Below are positions 29,530 to 38,969 of a DNA stretch of 64,000 bases, one piece after another. The stretch lies in the NCBI RefSeq assembly GCF_000975265.2, contig NZ_CP083405.1:1984001-2048000 (forward strand), given 5' to 3'. How positions within the stretch are numbered: the stretch's first letter is position 1; every line of letters starts with the position of its first letter. This DNA is from Mycobacterium lepromatosis. Lineage in GTDB: Bacteria; Actinomycetota; Actinomycetes; Mycobacteriales; Mycobacteriaceae. The notes beneath the pieces were generated by a model. It did not search any database. It was not told the DNA's origin and worked only from the letters and a program-made list of their open reading frames with translations. The position numbers and the translations under genes are program-made.

Positions 29530-31480
29530 TCACAAATCACTTCTACTGTCACGATGGCATTGCGCAGACGATGGCGGTGCGACATCCACAGCGGAGTTAC
29601 GGTTGAAGAAACCGACCGGTTTCAAACAAAAGAACGCCATATCGGCGGGCATGATCGGCCAATCCTCGGGATGGGTGATGTGGTTTATACCGAAGGTGTA
29701 CCACACCACCACATTGGTGTTCTCGATCAAACGGTTGGCCAAGGTCCATTCCGGCAGGGCCAGCCTGGGACCGCTCTAGTGCACGAACTACCCAGCTGGC
29801 GAGTGCTCCTCCGCATGCTTTGGGATAGCCCTTACGATTTGGGCGATGATTTCGGCGCGCCGTAATATTAGGTAAATCGAGATCAAACAGGGACAGGATT
29901 GCCGCACCCGGGACGAGCATGTAGGACGGATTAGGCGCCGATCCCGTTAGTGCCGTTCTCGTGGACCACACGCTAGGCCTACTGAGCCTCCCAGCATTAG
30001 TCGCTTGCCCTCTTCTTCGGCGGGCAGTGGTGTGTTTTTTGCCGTACCGATAGTCGGTGCAGGTTATCCGACCCCGTCGGGACTATTGCGGTATCGCTCA
30101 CATACACCGTGTGTTCGGGTACCGTCTATATCGCAATCAAGCCGCACAGTGAAGAAATGCTTATAAATATGATGCATAGGTTCGCTGGTCTACCGACGTC
30201 CCGTACTAGTGTTGCTCACCGTCGTCAAGATGCGTGGTCACCATCAAACCTGTTACGCGAATTTCGCATTCGATGTTGCCGTCCTGATAGAATCGCCAGT
30301 AAATCAGGTATTCGTAGTTGGCGACGGTAGCGTGAAAGGATACTGTGCACCGGTATCGAGGTCGACGTGCTTCCACAACACCGTGTGATTTTCTTCGTGG
30401 ATGCAAATGATGTTTTGATTTTTAGGGCTCACCCTTGCTGTCGTACAAGACCTCACTCACCGATATCAAACGCTGTAAAACGGTAGTGGTCATCGCAGTG
30501 ATTGCGGTACGCTATCTCCGTATCGATGAATGACATGCGGTGGGCGATAGGACGTATTAGGGCCGTGATCATTGCAGATGGCCGCATGCGGCATCATCCC
30601 CTCGCGATAGTTGAAATCGACTCGCAACAAAAAGTTTTGCTATTGCAACCGATTTTTAATGATAGTGAAACGACGGATCTTTGGGCTGGGTGATCTGCAG
30701 CGGCATCCTGGTGCTCGATTCGAGCAAGGGTTTGAGATTGTCCCGAGAAGGGTTATTCGGCCACCACCTCCGGTGAGCTCCTGTGGTTCACCTTCCTCGG
30801 TTTCGAGTAGTTCCATCGTGTTTAAATCGATCACGCAGTGAAATCCCGTGAGATGGTTTCATAGGGATTGGCGTAGCCCGACGACTTGACCCAGGTGTTC
30901 GCCCAGGCGAGCCGATGACTTCGGTAGGGTTCGGTGATCATGATGTTTCTATAAGTCGACACATTCATGAGCACGTTGTCCATGTAGGTGATACCGCATC
31001 TGCGCAATGCCACTACTACGACAAAATGGTTGTGCAACAGCTCGCCCACCTTGTGCCACTCGTCAAACGGCGTGTTTGCCTGCACCCCTGGCTATATTAG
31101 GTATAGGTCAACAATGCAACCGAGTCATCGAACAGCGAAGCCAGTACTTTGGTATGTGCGGTTCGCATCGCGGTTGAAGCAAACGATGACCGCGCGTCGA
31201 TCCGATACCGATCCGGTGTCATCGAAATTCGCGACTTCTACAATTTGTTTAGCTCTTCGAATTCTATCAAGGCGAAGCCCACTTGGTCGCCTACCCCCTG
31301 AGTTGAGTCGCAGAATCACGACCGCCTACCGGAACCCATGCTCTGCGAGGGGTTCCACGTGGGTGAAACGTTCGGGTGAGGAGGTCGGTCATACCTCTCT
31401 TGGCAAGAACTATCAGTCTCTGGTACCTCGGCATGTTTATGAGCTGCTAATAGCCTACCCCGCACGCCAGCCCATCCGTG
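29530..31480 (-). pseudogene. Copper-containing primary amine oxidase, broken
   Basis: Reading down the minus strand, the family (about 650 residues) can be followed through many frames. N-terminal domains give RAVIVCFNRDANRTYQ, then RLAWANTWVKSSGYANPYE and VIDLNTMELLETEEGE. The catalytic barrel gives CTVSFHATVANYEYLIYWRF, where the tyrosine after Asn is the precursor of the TPQ cofactor, then YQDGNIECEIRVTG. The C-terminal end gives NVVVWYTFGINHITHPEDWP and FCLKPVGFFNRNSAVDV. At least eight disruptions are present. The enzyme would deaminate primary amines to aldehydes. M. tuberculosis has no such gene that I know of; environmental mycobacteria do. Confidence 0.8.
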
Positions 31481-31639
31481 TCGGAAACCACTTTAGACAA
31501 AGTCGAACTGCGCTCCCTTGTCATCTAAAACCCGTTGTTATAAGAGCTTGCACCACCGTGATCCTGTGCTGCTAACACTTACGCAGATGTCGTATCATAC
31601 CATTTATTTAGATAGCTTAATCCAACTGAGACGATGTGC

Positions 31640-32390
31640 TAGGGGCTATATATAGCTTGTCCGAAAGCTGCTTTCTCTTGGTGACATCCGACACTTGCGA
31701 TTGCCGCACCACCACAAGCTATGTGGATTCTGACTTTTCGACGAGCTATCATGCCGGCTGATCTCATACGAGTAGTCGGTGCGTCGTCACGTCGGGATAC
31801 CGCCCTCGCCAACCGGCCAACCATTCGGTTAGATGGCGCTCCGCCGCCGAAACTACCCCGAGTCAGTCCAAGCCCGGAAGTTCAAATACTGTTAAGTCGC
31901 TTTACGCGTGCAAGTGCAAGGCGATCAGGTCGATGCCCCGACGCGACACTTCGTTGAACGCGATTGCCGTGGTAAAATCTGAAGGTGGTGAGCTTTCGAC
32001 TGCCAACCGGACGGGAGGATGCTGTAGATTCGGCATCAATAGATCTTCATTACGGATGATGGCGACTGCACAATTGGTGTGCCAAACCACGCTGGGGCTA
32101 ACGGAACCCAGTACAACCCGGGCTAATGCACCCTGGTCAGTGAAGCCGAAGACCATCACTTGTGACTTATTGGACATGTCGACCAGCGTCGGCGTTGGAG
32201 TTGAAAATACGGCCTCACTTTTGACGATGGCCCTCCGTTTCGCCAACATGGCACCTTCGGGTATTTTGGCTACGTGTGCCACGATGTTGCGATCTTCGTC
32301 TTCCAGCCAAATCCTGAAAGAGTCCGGGTATGGTAATGGCGGCTAAGTCGAGGCGGTGGTGGTAACCACGTTGACCACAATCAGGGACAT
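31640..32390 (-). pseudogene. Universal stress protein (UspA family), broken
   Basis: A 127-codon frame (31902-32282) carries TPTLVDMSNKSQVMVFGFTD, then GALARVVLGSVSPSVVWHTN and CAVAIIRNEDLLMPN. This is the end of the first Usp domain, with the ATP-binding G-2x-G-9x-G(S/T) motif changed to GALARVVLGSVS. The start of a second domain follows (IAFNEVSRRGIDLIALH). A degraded second half continues to about 31640 (TRQLVEKSES-like, then VVVR). Tandem-Usp proteins of about 290 residues are common in mycobacteria near Rv2026c-Rv2028c. It is the last remnant before the Rv2037c block. Confidence 0.7.
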
Positions 32391-33575
32391 GCTTCTCTCC
32401 TCCGCTAATAAGCAAAGACGAAAGCCGGCACACTCAGCGTGGTGAGGCTTTGGTCCTCAACCATACAGACTAGAGGGCCTTCGGCTGGATCCGGTTGGGA
32501 TCACTCGAAGTTCGTGGTGTGGCCTTGTTTTGTGAGACATATATGCAGACTAGTTGCATGTTTGTCCGCAACACAATCTCCGTCCCGTATCATGCACCCA
32601 ATACCCGTTGCTGACCAACGCCTTTCGCAGTAAATCACCCGCAAGACGGGTACTTGAGGACGGGAGGAGCCTCTTAGCCGACCGTCAGGGCGACTGTATC
32701 ACGAAGTCGATAGATCTTCAGCCCGGTTGGTCAGCGTCGGCGCCGGATCGTTCCAATCACGCACCAACGAATCCACCGCCAAGCGCTGACGATGTTTTGC
32801 CTGGTTATGGTGCGGCAAGCCTAGGGCCTGACACGCGCCGTGCTGCCACTCAATATGCCGCGACACGTTGGACCAAGCCGTCAGTACCGGTCGCTACAAT
32901 TTCATGACCTGCCAGATGTCGATATACGGCGACCGACGACGAAGGTGTCAGGACCGCCTGGTCCCCGGCGCACCGCATCGGTGACCGCACCTCCTTCGAC
33001 CCTGCCACTAGGTGGTCAACGAGAATGCCGAGCTAGCGTGCCGTACTGGGTCGGAACTCTGCCACGACATTCACCAAAGTCATCTCACGCCACCGAGGTG
33101 CTCGACAACGACGTCTTCACTTCGCAGATCATCGCTCCACACCTGCGCAATGAGTTTGGTGTAGTGGTTACCCTCAAAATAGATTCTACTGGCAAGGGCA
33201 ACCCAGGCACAGGCATCCAACACTGCAACCGAGCCAGATGCCTTTCCGGCCCGCCGCAACCGGCGAGACTCGGTCAGGATCACCAGACAACCCTCCGACA
33301 GAAACCCCCACCCAGCGAAAAGCTACAGGGGTGCTCGGTGTCGTTCTTCGAGGTCGACGCGACACCTATGTGACTCGGACTACAGCGCCAACATAGCCAA
33401 GCACGACATCCTCCAAGTCTACACCCAGCTCCACGGTGTGCTCAGTCAAGCGGAGTCGAAGCCGACCCCCGGCAAGCACACTTGTTACATAACGGTCAGC
33501 TACCTGACGATACCTAGGAAACGTTGCGCGCCATCATCTTTAGTAATGCGTCGTTGTGCAGCCAAGAACTGCCTC
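32391..33575. other. Gene-poor interval before the patatin gene
   Basis: Open frames of 117-177 codons occur (32554-32907, 32840-33373 on plus; 33080-33283 on minus), but none matches a family I recognise and their composition looks like read-through of decayed sequence. M. tuberculosis has Rv2029c-Rv2036 (DosR-regulon genes and others) next to Rv2037c. I could not identify remains of any of them here. Confidence 0.4.
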
Positions 33576-34568
33576 TTAATCTACAGAAGAGCTTCTTTGC
33601 GGGCCACCCGACTGCGTAGCCGGACGGCCACAAGCCGTCAGATAATCAGCGTAGTTCCACTTCTTCAAAAAGTGTTGGCCTGCTTGTAGTCCGCGTTGGT
33701 AGAGCTCTTGCCGTTGTTCGACGGTGATGTTGAAGTCTATCGGACTCACCTCGTCTGCAGGCACAAAGATAGTACGGAGCATGGTACATTGATCATCAAT
33801 GTATGCGTTGTCTTGGTTACTCACCAAGGTCTCTATTGCAGCCATTCCCAACGACAGCGGTCCACGCACCGGGTGAGTAGGCGGAATGCCAGGACGAGCC
33901 GACAAGCGAATCCCGAATGTCGGCCATCGCGCATCACCGTCGGATCGGTCGAATAACTCCACCGGAAAAGTTGACAACAGTCCGCCGTCGACCCAGGTCG
34001 CGCCGGCTACCTGAACCGGTTCGAACACATACGGAATTGCCGACGAAGCGTGTACTGCGCGTGCCACCGAAAAGTCGTCCGGGTTGATGCCGTAGGCAGC
34101 AAGGTCCCACGGGATGCGAACCAATCGACGCCGCGACAAATCACTGGCAGTCACGACCAGCGACCAGGCAAACTGTTCGGGCTCCTCTCCGGTGCGCAAG
34201 TCACCGAAGGTGTGCACGCCTAAGTCACCGAGCAAACCGACGAGCAACTCCTCGAGATAGGCCCCTCGGTAGACTCCATCCGACACTAGTAACGACAGCC
34301 CGCCACCGATTAAAGGCACCCGTCCAATCAAACTGCGATCAAGGAACTTATGATAGTCGATGGTGCGCATCATTTCCGCAAGCCGGGTCAGCGGCTCACC
34401 AGCAGTTTGCAAGGCGGCGATCAATGAGGCAACAAGCGCGCCCGCGCTGGTCCCCGCCACACGAGGAAATCGGTAGCCGGCCGCGACCAGCGCATCTACC
34501 GCTCCAACCAGGCCGATTCCGCGAATTCCACCACCTTGACACACCAAGTCGGCATGCACAACGGTCAC
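33576..34568 (-). CDS. Patatin-like phospholipase (Rv2037c type)
   Basis: An intact 330-residue lipid acyl hydrolase. The catalytic dyad is visible: Ser41 in GTSAGAL (GxSxG nucleophile elbow) and Asp194 in the DGG motif (TWVDGGLLSTFP). The oxyanion loop is QGGGIRGIG at 11-19. Patatin-domain proteins cleave fatty acids from phospholipids or glycolipids. There is no signal peptide, so it is probably cytosolic or membrane-associated. It begins at GTG 34568 without an obvious ribosome site. A 13-base motif also found upstream of rbpA lies 9-21 bases before the start. It is 74 bases downstream of the sugar-ABC ATPase gene and may be co-transcribed with it. Confidence 0.88.
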   Translation of the reverse strand: MTVVHADLVCQGGGIRGIGLVGAVDALVAAGYRFPRVAGTSAGALVASLIAALQTAGEPLTRLAEMMRTIDYHKFLDRSLIGRVPLIGGGLSLLVSDGVYRGAYLEELLVGLLGDLGVHTFGDLRTGEEPEQFAWSLVVTASDLSRRRLVRIPWDLAAYGINPDDFSVARAVHASSAIPYVFEPVQVAGATWVDGGLLSTFPVELFDRSDGDARWPTFGIRLSARPGIPPTHPVRGPLSLGMAAIETLVSNQDNAYIDDQCTMLRTIFVPADEVSPIDFNITVEQRQELYQRGLQAGQHFLKKWNYADYLTACGRPATQSGGPQRSSSVD

Positions 34569-34576
34569 AGCTATGT

Positions 34577-34589
34577 ACTATAGCACTAT
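34577..34589 (-). promoter_or_regulatory. Shared 13-base motif upstream of the patatin gene
   Basis: ACTATAGCACTAT on the plus strand (ATAGTGCTATAGT reading towards the gene) is identical to bases 49317-49329 upstream of rbpA. It lies directly before the patatin start codon, where an operator or a leaderless promoter would be. Confidence 0.4.
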
Positions 34590-34642
34590 CATGTCGGTTT
34601 ACTGGTGCGTAGTACGCCGACTAAGTCCTATCGACGGGATGC

Positions 34643-35713
34643 TCAGGAAATTCGATGCCCATCAACGCCGAAGAAATGCACATTCCCGGGTTCTGAATGC
34701 AGACGAACGCGGCTGCCCTTTTCCGGCGGGTTTCGGCCATCGACGCGTGCAACGATAAGTTGGTCGGTTACTTTGCTGGATCCTGCGATTCGACCATACA
34801 GGTAGGCATCGGCTCCGAGCTCCTCGACCATGTCGATCTCCACTTCGACACCGACGCTGCCCAGCTCGAAATGTTCTGGACGGACGCCGACGATGACATC
34901 GCTTGTGGAGCAGGCGATTTCACGTGGTATGCGAATCGGCCAATCCCCCAGCAAAACAGAGGAATCGACGATCGAGAGGGTGGCTAGGTTCATTCCGGGA
35001 GACCCAATGAATCCTGCGACGAAGACGTTCTCGGGTTTATGATAAAGTTCACGAGGAGTAGCGAACTGTTGTAACACCCCGTAGCACAGCACCGCGACGC
35101 GATCCCCCATGGTCATAGCTTCGACCTGGTCGTGGGTGACATAGACGGTGGTGGCGCCTAGTTGACATTGCAGTTCCGCGATGTGATTGCGAGTTTGCGC
35201 CCGCAGTTTGGCATCGAGATTGGACAGCGGTTCATCCATCAAGAACACCTGTGGACGGCGTACGATTGCCCGTCCCATCGCTACCCGCTGACGTTGACCA
35301 CCAGAAAGGTCTTTGGGTTTGCGATCCAGATACGGTTGCAGGTCAAGTAATTTCGCAGCGACGAGTATCCGATCGCGAATCTCGGTCTTAGAGGCTTTAG
35401 AGATCTTTAGCGCAAACCCCAGATTCTGCGCGACGGTCATATGCGGGTAAAGGGCATAGTTTTGAAAGACCATCGCGACGTTGCGATCCCTGGGGTCGAC
35501 GTGGGTGACATCGCGGTCCCCGATGCGAATACACCCGGAATCCAACGTTTCTAATCCGGCCACCATCCGCAGCAAGGTGGTCTTGCCGCATCCAGATGGC
35601 CCTACCACAACCACGAACTCGCCATCATCGACGTCGAGGTCGAGGCGAGCCAGGGCCGGTCGAGCTGTGCCCGGGAACTGGCGTGTCGCTTGCTCGAAAG
35701 TCACCGAAGCCAT
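34643..35713 (-). CDS. Carbohydrate ABC importer ATP-binding protein (Rv2038c type)
   Basis: A 356-residue MalK/SugC-type ATPase. ATG 35713 is chosen: it gives MASVTFEQATRQF, matches the orthologue length (357) and follows the stop of the upstream permease gene by two bases. The longer frame to 36481 only overlaps that gene. Walker A GPSGCGKTT is at 38-46, the signature is LSGGQRQRVAMGRAI, Walker B VFLMDEPLSNLDAKL and the switch His in YVTHDQVEAM. A C-terminal TOBE regulatory domain is present (VIVGVRPEHFELG). It powers sugar import with the two permeases and lipoprotein upstream. The substrate is not established. All four components are intact. Confidence 0.93.
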   Translation of the reverse strand: MASVTFEQATRQFPGTARPALARLDLDVDDGEFVVVVGPSGCGKTTLLRMVAGLETLDSGCIRIGDRDVTHVDPRDRNVAMVFQNYALYPHMTVAQNLGFALKISKASKTEIRDRILVAAKLLDLQPYLDRKPKDLSGGQRQRVAMGRAIVRRPQVFLMDEPLSNLDAKLRAQTRNHIAELQCQLGATTVYVTHDQVEAMTMGDRVAVLCYGVLQQFATPRELYHKPENVFVAGFIGSPGMNLATLSIVDSSVLLGDWPIRIPREIACSTSDVIVGVRPEHFELGSVGVEVEIDMVEELGADAYLYGRIAGSSKVTDQLIVARVDGRNPPEKGSRVRLHSEPGNVHFFGVDGHRIS

Positions 35714-35715
35714 GA

Positions 35716-36567
35716 CTACCTGCCGATCCTGGTGACAGTGATACCGCGAACGAAGGAGCGCTGTGCGATCATATAGATGATGACTAGTGGCAGCATGATT
35801 AGCAGCGAAGTCGCCATTATCACCGGCCAGCAGGCTCCGTACTCTCCCCGCATCCGGAACAGGCCCAATGTCAGTGTGGCTAGGCTGTCGCGCTGGATCA
35901 TCAGCAACGGCCACAAGAAGTCGTTCCATACGTTGATCCAGGTGAGGACCGCAAGCACAATCGCTGCGGGCCGGGCGTGAGGCAACAAGACCCGCCAATA
36001 GATCTGCCACGGCGAGCAGCCGTCCAGGATTGCGGCTTCCTCGAGATCGTTCGGCAGCATCCGGAAGAACTGCCGCATGAGATAGGTGCCGAACGCACTC
36101 CCGAACAAGCCTGGCACGATCATGGCCCACGGTGTGTCGGTCCATCCTAGGACTCGCATCAGAATGAACTGTGGGATCACCGTTACGGTTAGCGGCATCA
36201 TTAACGTGCCCAGGTACAGGACGAACAACGCATCGCGCCCGCGAAATTGCAGTCGTGCAAAAGCATATCCAGCCACTGAGCAGAAGAAAACCTGGCCGGC
36301 CGTGACGGATCCAGCATACAACACGGTATTGAAAAACATTCGCCAAAAAGGGATCAGAGCAAACACCTCGGTGTAGTTCGACCATTGCGGATGGGCTGGC
36401 AAGAGCGTGGGTTCGCGTACCTCGCCTCCCTTCTTCAACGAGCCCGATACCGCCCAGACAATGGGAAACAGCGCGCACCAAGCGATACTGCTCAGCGCGG
36501 TGTACACGACGACCGCGCGCAAGACACTGCGCTTAACTATGTGGTCAGTTCGCTCAGCTAAGCCCAC
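35716..36567 (-). CDS. Carbohydrate ABC importer permease, MalG type (Rv2039c)
   Basis: A 283-residue inner-membrane protein with six predicted hydrophobic segments and the binding-protein-dependent transport signature EEAAILDGCSPWQIYWRVLLP, whose EAA-loop docks into the ATPase. The start is GTG 36567 (MGLAERTDHIV), overlapping the end of the other permease gene by 14 bases. It is the second permease of the operon; the order is lipoprotein, MalF-type, MalG-type, ATPase on the minus strand. No disruption is seen, and length is as in M. tuberculosis (about 280). Confidence 0.92.
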   Translation of the reverse strand: MGLAERTDHIVKRSVLRAVVVYTALSSIAWCALFPIVWAVSGSLKKGGEVREPTLLPAHPQWSNYTEVFALIPFWRMFFNTVLYAGSVTAGQVFFCSVAGYAFARLQFRGRDALFVLYLGTLMMPLTVTVIPQFILMRVLGWTDTPWAMIVPGLFGSAFGTYLMRQFFRMLPNDLEEAAILDGCSPWQIYWRVLLPHARPAAIVLAVLTWINVWNDFLWPLLMIQRDSLATLTLGLFRMRGEYGACWPVIMATSLLIMLPLVIIYMIAQRSFVRGITVTRIGR

Positions 36568-37513
36568 TAGAAGCCTCCCACGAATACCGTCGGGTCAGCC
36601 GCAACTGCAGCACGGTTAACACCAACAAGATTGCGAACGTCACCCACGCCAGCGCCGACGCATAACCGAATTCTAGGAAAGAAAACGCGTGCTGGAACAG
36701 CATGATGCCTAACACATAGGTCGCCGATTCTGGCCCGCCGTTTGGGCCAGTGAGCACGTAAACCAGGTCAAATGTCTGAAACGCGTGAATGACCGAAATG
36801 ACCACCACAAACGAAATCGCCCCGCGGATCAACGGCACAGTGATGGACATGCATTGTCGTATCTCGCCTGCACCATCAATTTTGGCCGCTTCGTAAACCG
36901 TCTTCGGAACCTCCTGCATCGCCGCCAACAAAACGATGGTGGCAAAAGGCACGCTCCGCCAAACGCTGACAATGCAAAGCGAGGCCATCGCCCATCCGGG
37001 GTTCACCAACCAGGGGATTGGGCCGATGCCAATCCAGCCGAGCATGATGTTGAGTAGCCCGTTATGAGTATTGAAGATGAACTGCCAAACGACCGCCGTC
37101 ACCACCGAGGAAATGGCCAGTGGCAAGAAGATAATCGTTCGAAAGATCCCGATGCCCTTGACTTTCTGGTTAAGCACACCGGCAACTACCAGACTGATAA
37201 GGACGGTCGGTATGACCGTCCCAACAGTGAAAACCACGGTGTTGCGCAGCGCGATGAAAAACAGCGGATCCGAAGTGAAGAGATTGCGAAAATTCGCCAG
37301 ACCTACGAACACCGGCGGGGTGAACACGTCCCACTTCTGAAAGCTCATATACAGCGAGAACCCGAGCGGAAACAGCATAAAGACTGCGACCGAAGCCATA
37401 TTAGGTGCGACGAACATGCGACCGGCCCACGCACGCCGGTGCAAAGGCCGCAAGCTAGTGTGGCTTTTAGCGATACTAGGTCCGGGTACCGCTGTGGTCT
37501 CGAACGATGTCAT
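36554..37513 (-). CDS. Carbohydrate ABC importer permease, MalF type (Rv2040c)
   Basis: A 319-residue membrane protein starting at ATG 37513, whose ATGA overlaps the stop of the lipoprotein gene. An N-terminal basic segment is followed by six transmembrane stretches (VAVFMLFPLGFSLYMSFQKW being the first) and the cytoplasmic EAA loop VYEAAKIDGAGEIRQCMSITVP. It pairs with the MalG-type permease to form the translocation path. Tight overlaps on both sides show that the operon is translated as a unit. Confidence 0.92.
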   Translation of the reverse strand: MTSFETTAVPGPSIAKSHTSLRPLHRRAWAGRMFVAPNMASVAVFMLFPLGFSLYMSFQKWDVFTPPVFVGLANFRNLFTSDPLFFIALRNTVVFTVGTVIPTVLISLVVAGVLNQKVKGIGIFRTIIFLPLAISSVVTAVVWQFIFNTHNGLLNIMLGWIGIGPIPWLVNPGWAMASLCIVSVWRSVPFATIVLLAAMQEVPKTVYEAAKIDGAGEIRQCMSITVPLIRGAISFVVVISVIHAFQTFDLVYVLTGPNGGPESATYVLGIMLFQHAFSFLEFGYASALAWVTFAILLVLTVLQLRLTRRYSWEASSGLS

Positions 37514-38847
37514 GGACTACGCAACACCTCGTCGACAGCTTGTGCGAGCCCGGCCAGCGATGTCGCCGGCCTGAATCCTCGCAGCACAGGTCCGAAGGCA
37601 CGGTTCATCAAGGCGTTGATCTTTTCCCACGCTGGTGTGATCGGCAGGCCCGCTGAATGGGCTGGCCCCTCAGTGAGTACAGCGAGGTTAGCCACTCTGT
37701 GATGAGCTTTGGCGAATCCCGTCGAATGGATCGCGGATTGCAGGACTGGGACAAAGAGACAGGATTCACCGATCAACGCTTGACCGGCGGCGCCGGTCGC
37801 GAATTTCACGAACTCCCATGCCTGTTCCTTGCGTGGGCTGCTGGCCGCGATAGCCAGTCCGGTGACACCGATATCGGAGCAGGCACCGAATCTCGTGGCG
37901 GGCACTGTGCCCACCGAAGGCCCGATAGGCAATGACGTAACATCAAAATCCAGCTCGTCGGCTCGCATGAATGTTTGGTAGCGCCAGTGCCCACCCAGCG
38001 CGATCGCTGCCTTGCCCAGCGAGAACAGATCGGTCGCAGCCATCCATTGTTGTTCGGATGCGTCTGGCGCCACCTGGTACTTGTTGGTCAGATCGCAGTA
38101 GAACTGCACCGCCTCGATAAACGCGTCGTCATCGAAATTGAGATGGGTCGGGTTCATTCGCGGGTTGGACCACGGTACGCCGTTGTTGAGGGCGAACAGT
38201 CCGGCCGTGTAGTACGAGAGCCAGGTGTTGACAAAGCCCCACTGCGTGACCCGACCCGATGAATCCCGCTTGGTGAGCGCGCGCGCGGTATCCAGGAATT
38301 CGGTGAAACTCCACGGTTGTTCCCAGGTGCAGGGCGGCGGCTGCACCCCGGCGTTTGTGAACAACTGTTTGTTGTAGAACAAGTAGTTTCCGGACCATTG
38401 CTCGGGAAAGGCGTACTGGCCTCCGTTGAACGTGAAGGTCTCATACAGCGGCCCGATACTGTCGGACTTCAGTTCCGCGGCAAACGCCTTGTCCTGTCCC
38501 AACAACGTGTTAAGGTCCAGCAAAACTCCCCGGTCCGCCAGTTCGGCATAGGTCAAATCCCACGCCATCAGCACATCCGGGCATTTACCGCCAGCGCAAA
38601 ACGTCGATAGCTGCTGCATCACACCTGGCCCGGACAACACCGCCCGAATCTTGATATCGGGATGGCCGCGTTGAAATTCACCGATAATGCGCATCCGGAT
38701 ATTGGTCTCCTCCGGATTGGCGGCGAAAAAGAAGGTTAACGCGTCGTCGTCGGAACTACAACCAACGGCTCCGGGTACCAGTGCTGCCGCGGTGAGCGCA
38801 CCGGCACCCCGCAGCAGGCTTCGCCGCCCGAACAGCTTATCGTGCAT
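37510..38847 (-). CDS. Sugar-binding lipoprotein of ABC importer (Rv2041c)
   Basis: A 445-residue extracellular solute-binding protein. ATG 38847 gives MHDKLFGRRSLLRGAGALTA, a twin-arginine-type leader ending in a lipobox-like AVGC, so it is probably exported folded by Tat and lipid-anchored. The body fits the SBP_bac_1 fold (FQRGHPDIKIRAVLSG, CPDVLMAWDLTYAELADRG, GGQYAFPEQWSGNYLFYNKQ). The open frame continues 117 codons upstream with no stop, but that part is the tail of a decayed sigma-factor gene and not part of this protein. It is the first gene of the intact importer operon; the promoter should lie between about 38850 and 38960. Confidence 0.9.
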   Translation of the reverse strand: MHDKLFGRRSLLRGAGALTAAALVPGAVGCSSDDDALTFFFAANPEETNIRMRIIGEFQRGHPDIKIRAVLSGPGVMQQLSTFCAGGKCPDVLMAWDLTYAELADRGVLLDLNTLLGQDKAFAAELKSDSIGPLYETFTFNGGQYAFPEQWSGNYLFYNKQLFTNAGVQPPPCTWEQPWSFTEFLDTARALTKRDSSGRVTQWGFVNTWLSYYTAGLFALNNGVPWSNPRMNPTHLNFDDDAFIEAVQFYCDLTNKYQVAPDASEQQWMAATDLFSLGKAAIALGGHWRYQTFMRADELDFDVTSLPIGPSVGTVPATRFGACSDIGVTGLAIAASSPRKEQAWEFVKFATGAAGQALIGESCLFVPVLQSAIHSTGFAKAHHRVANLAVLTEGPAHSAGLPITPAWEKINALMNRAFGPVLRGFRPATSLAGLAQAVDEVLRSP

Positions 38848-38969
38848 ACCGCTTTCGACCTCGACGCCTTGCCGACCTACCCCGCAGTTGTTTCTTAATA
38901 TCCTTGGCACCCGATCAGCACGTGGTTTTGCCCGAGACAACCTACGCGGCAATGTAAGAACAGCCCGAC

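Noticed and set aside
32840..33373. A 177-codon plus-strand frame
   Set aside because: No recognisable domain, proline/arginine-rich shadow-like composition and no ribosome site; treated as non-coding decay.
33785..33803. Palindrome TACATTGAT-C-ATCAATGTA
   Set aside because: It lies inside the patatin coding sequence and is produced by the codons for YIDDQCT; there is no start or gap nearby to regulate.
34643..36481. A 612-codon open frame covering the ABC ATPase plus a long N-terminal extension
   Set aside because: The first 256 codons are the wrong frame of the MalG-type permease gene. The ATPase starts at ATG 35713 by family length and motif position.
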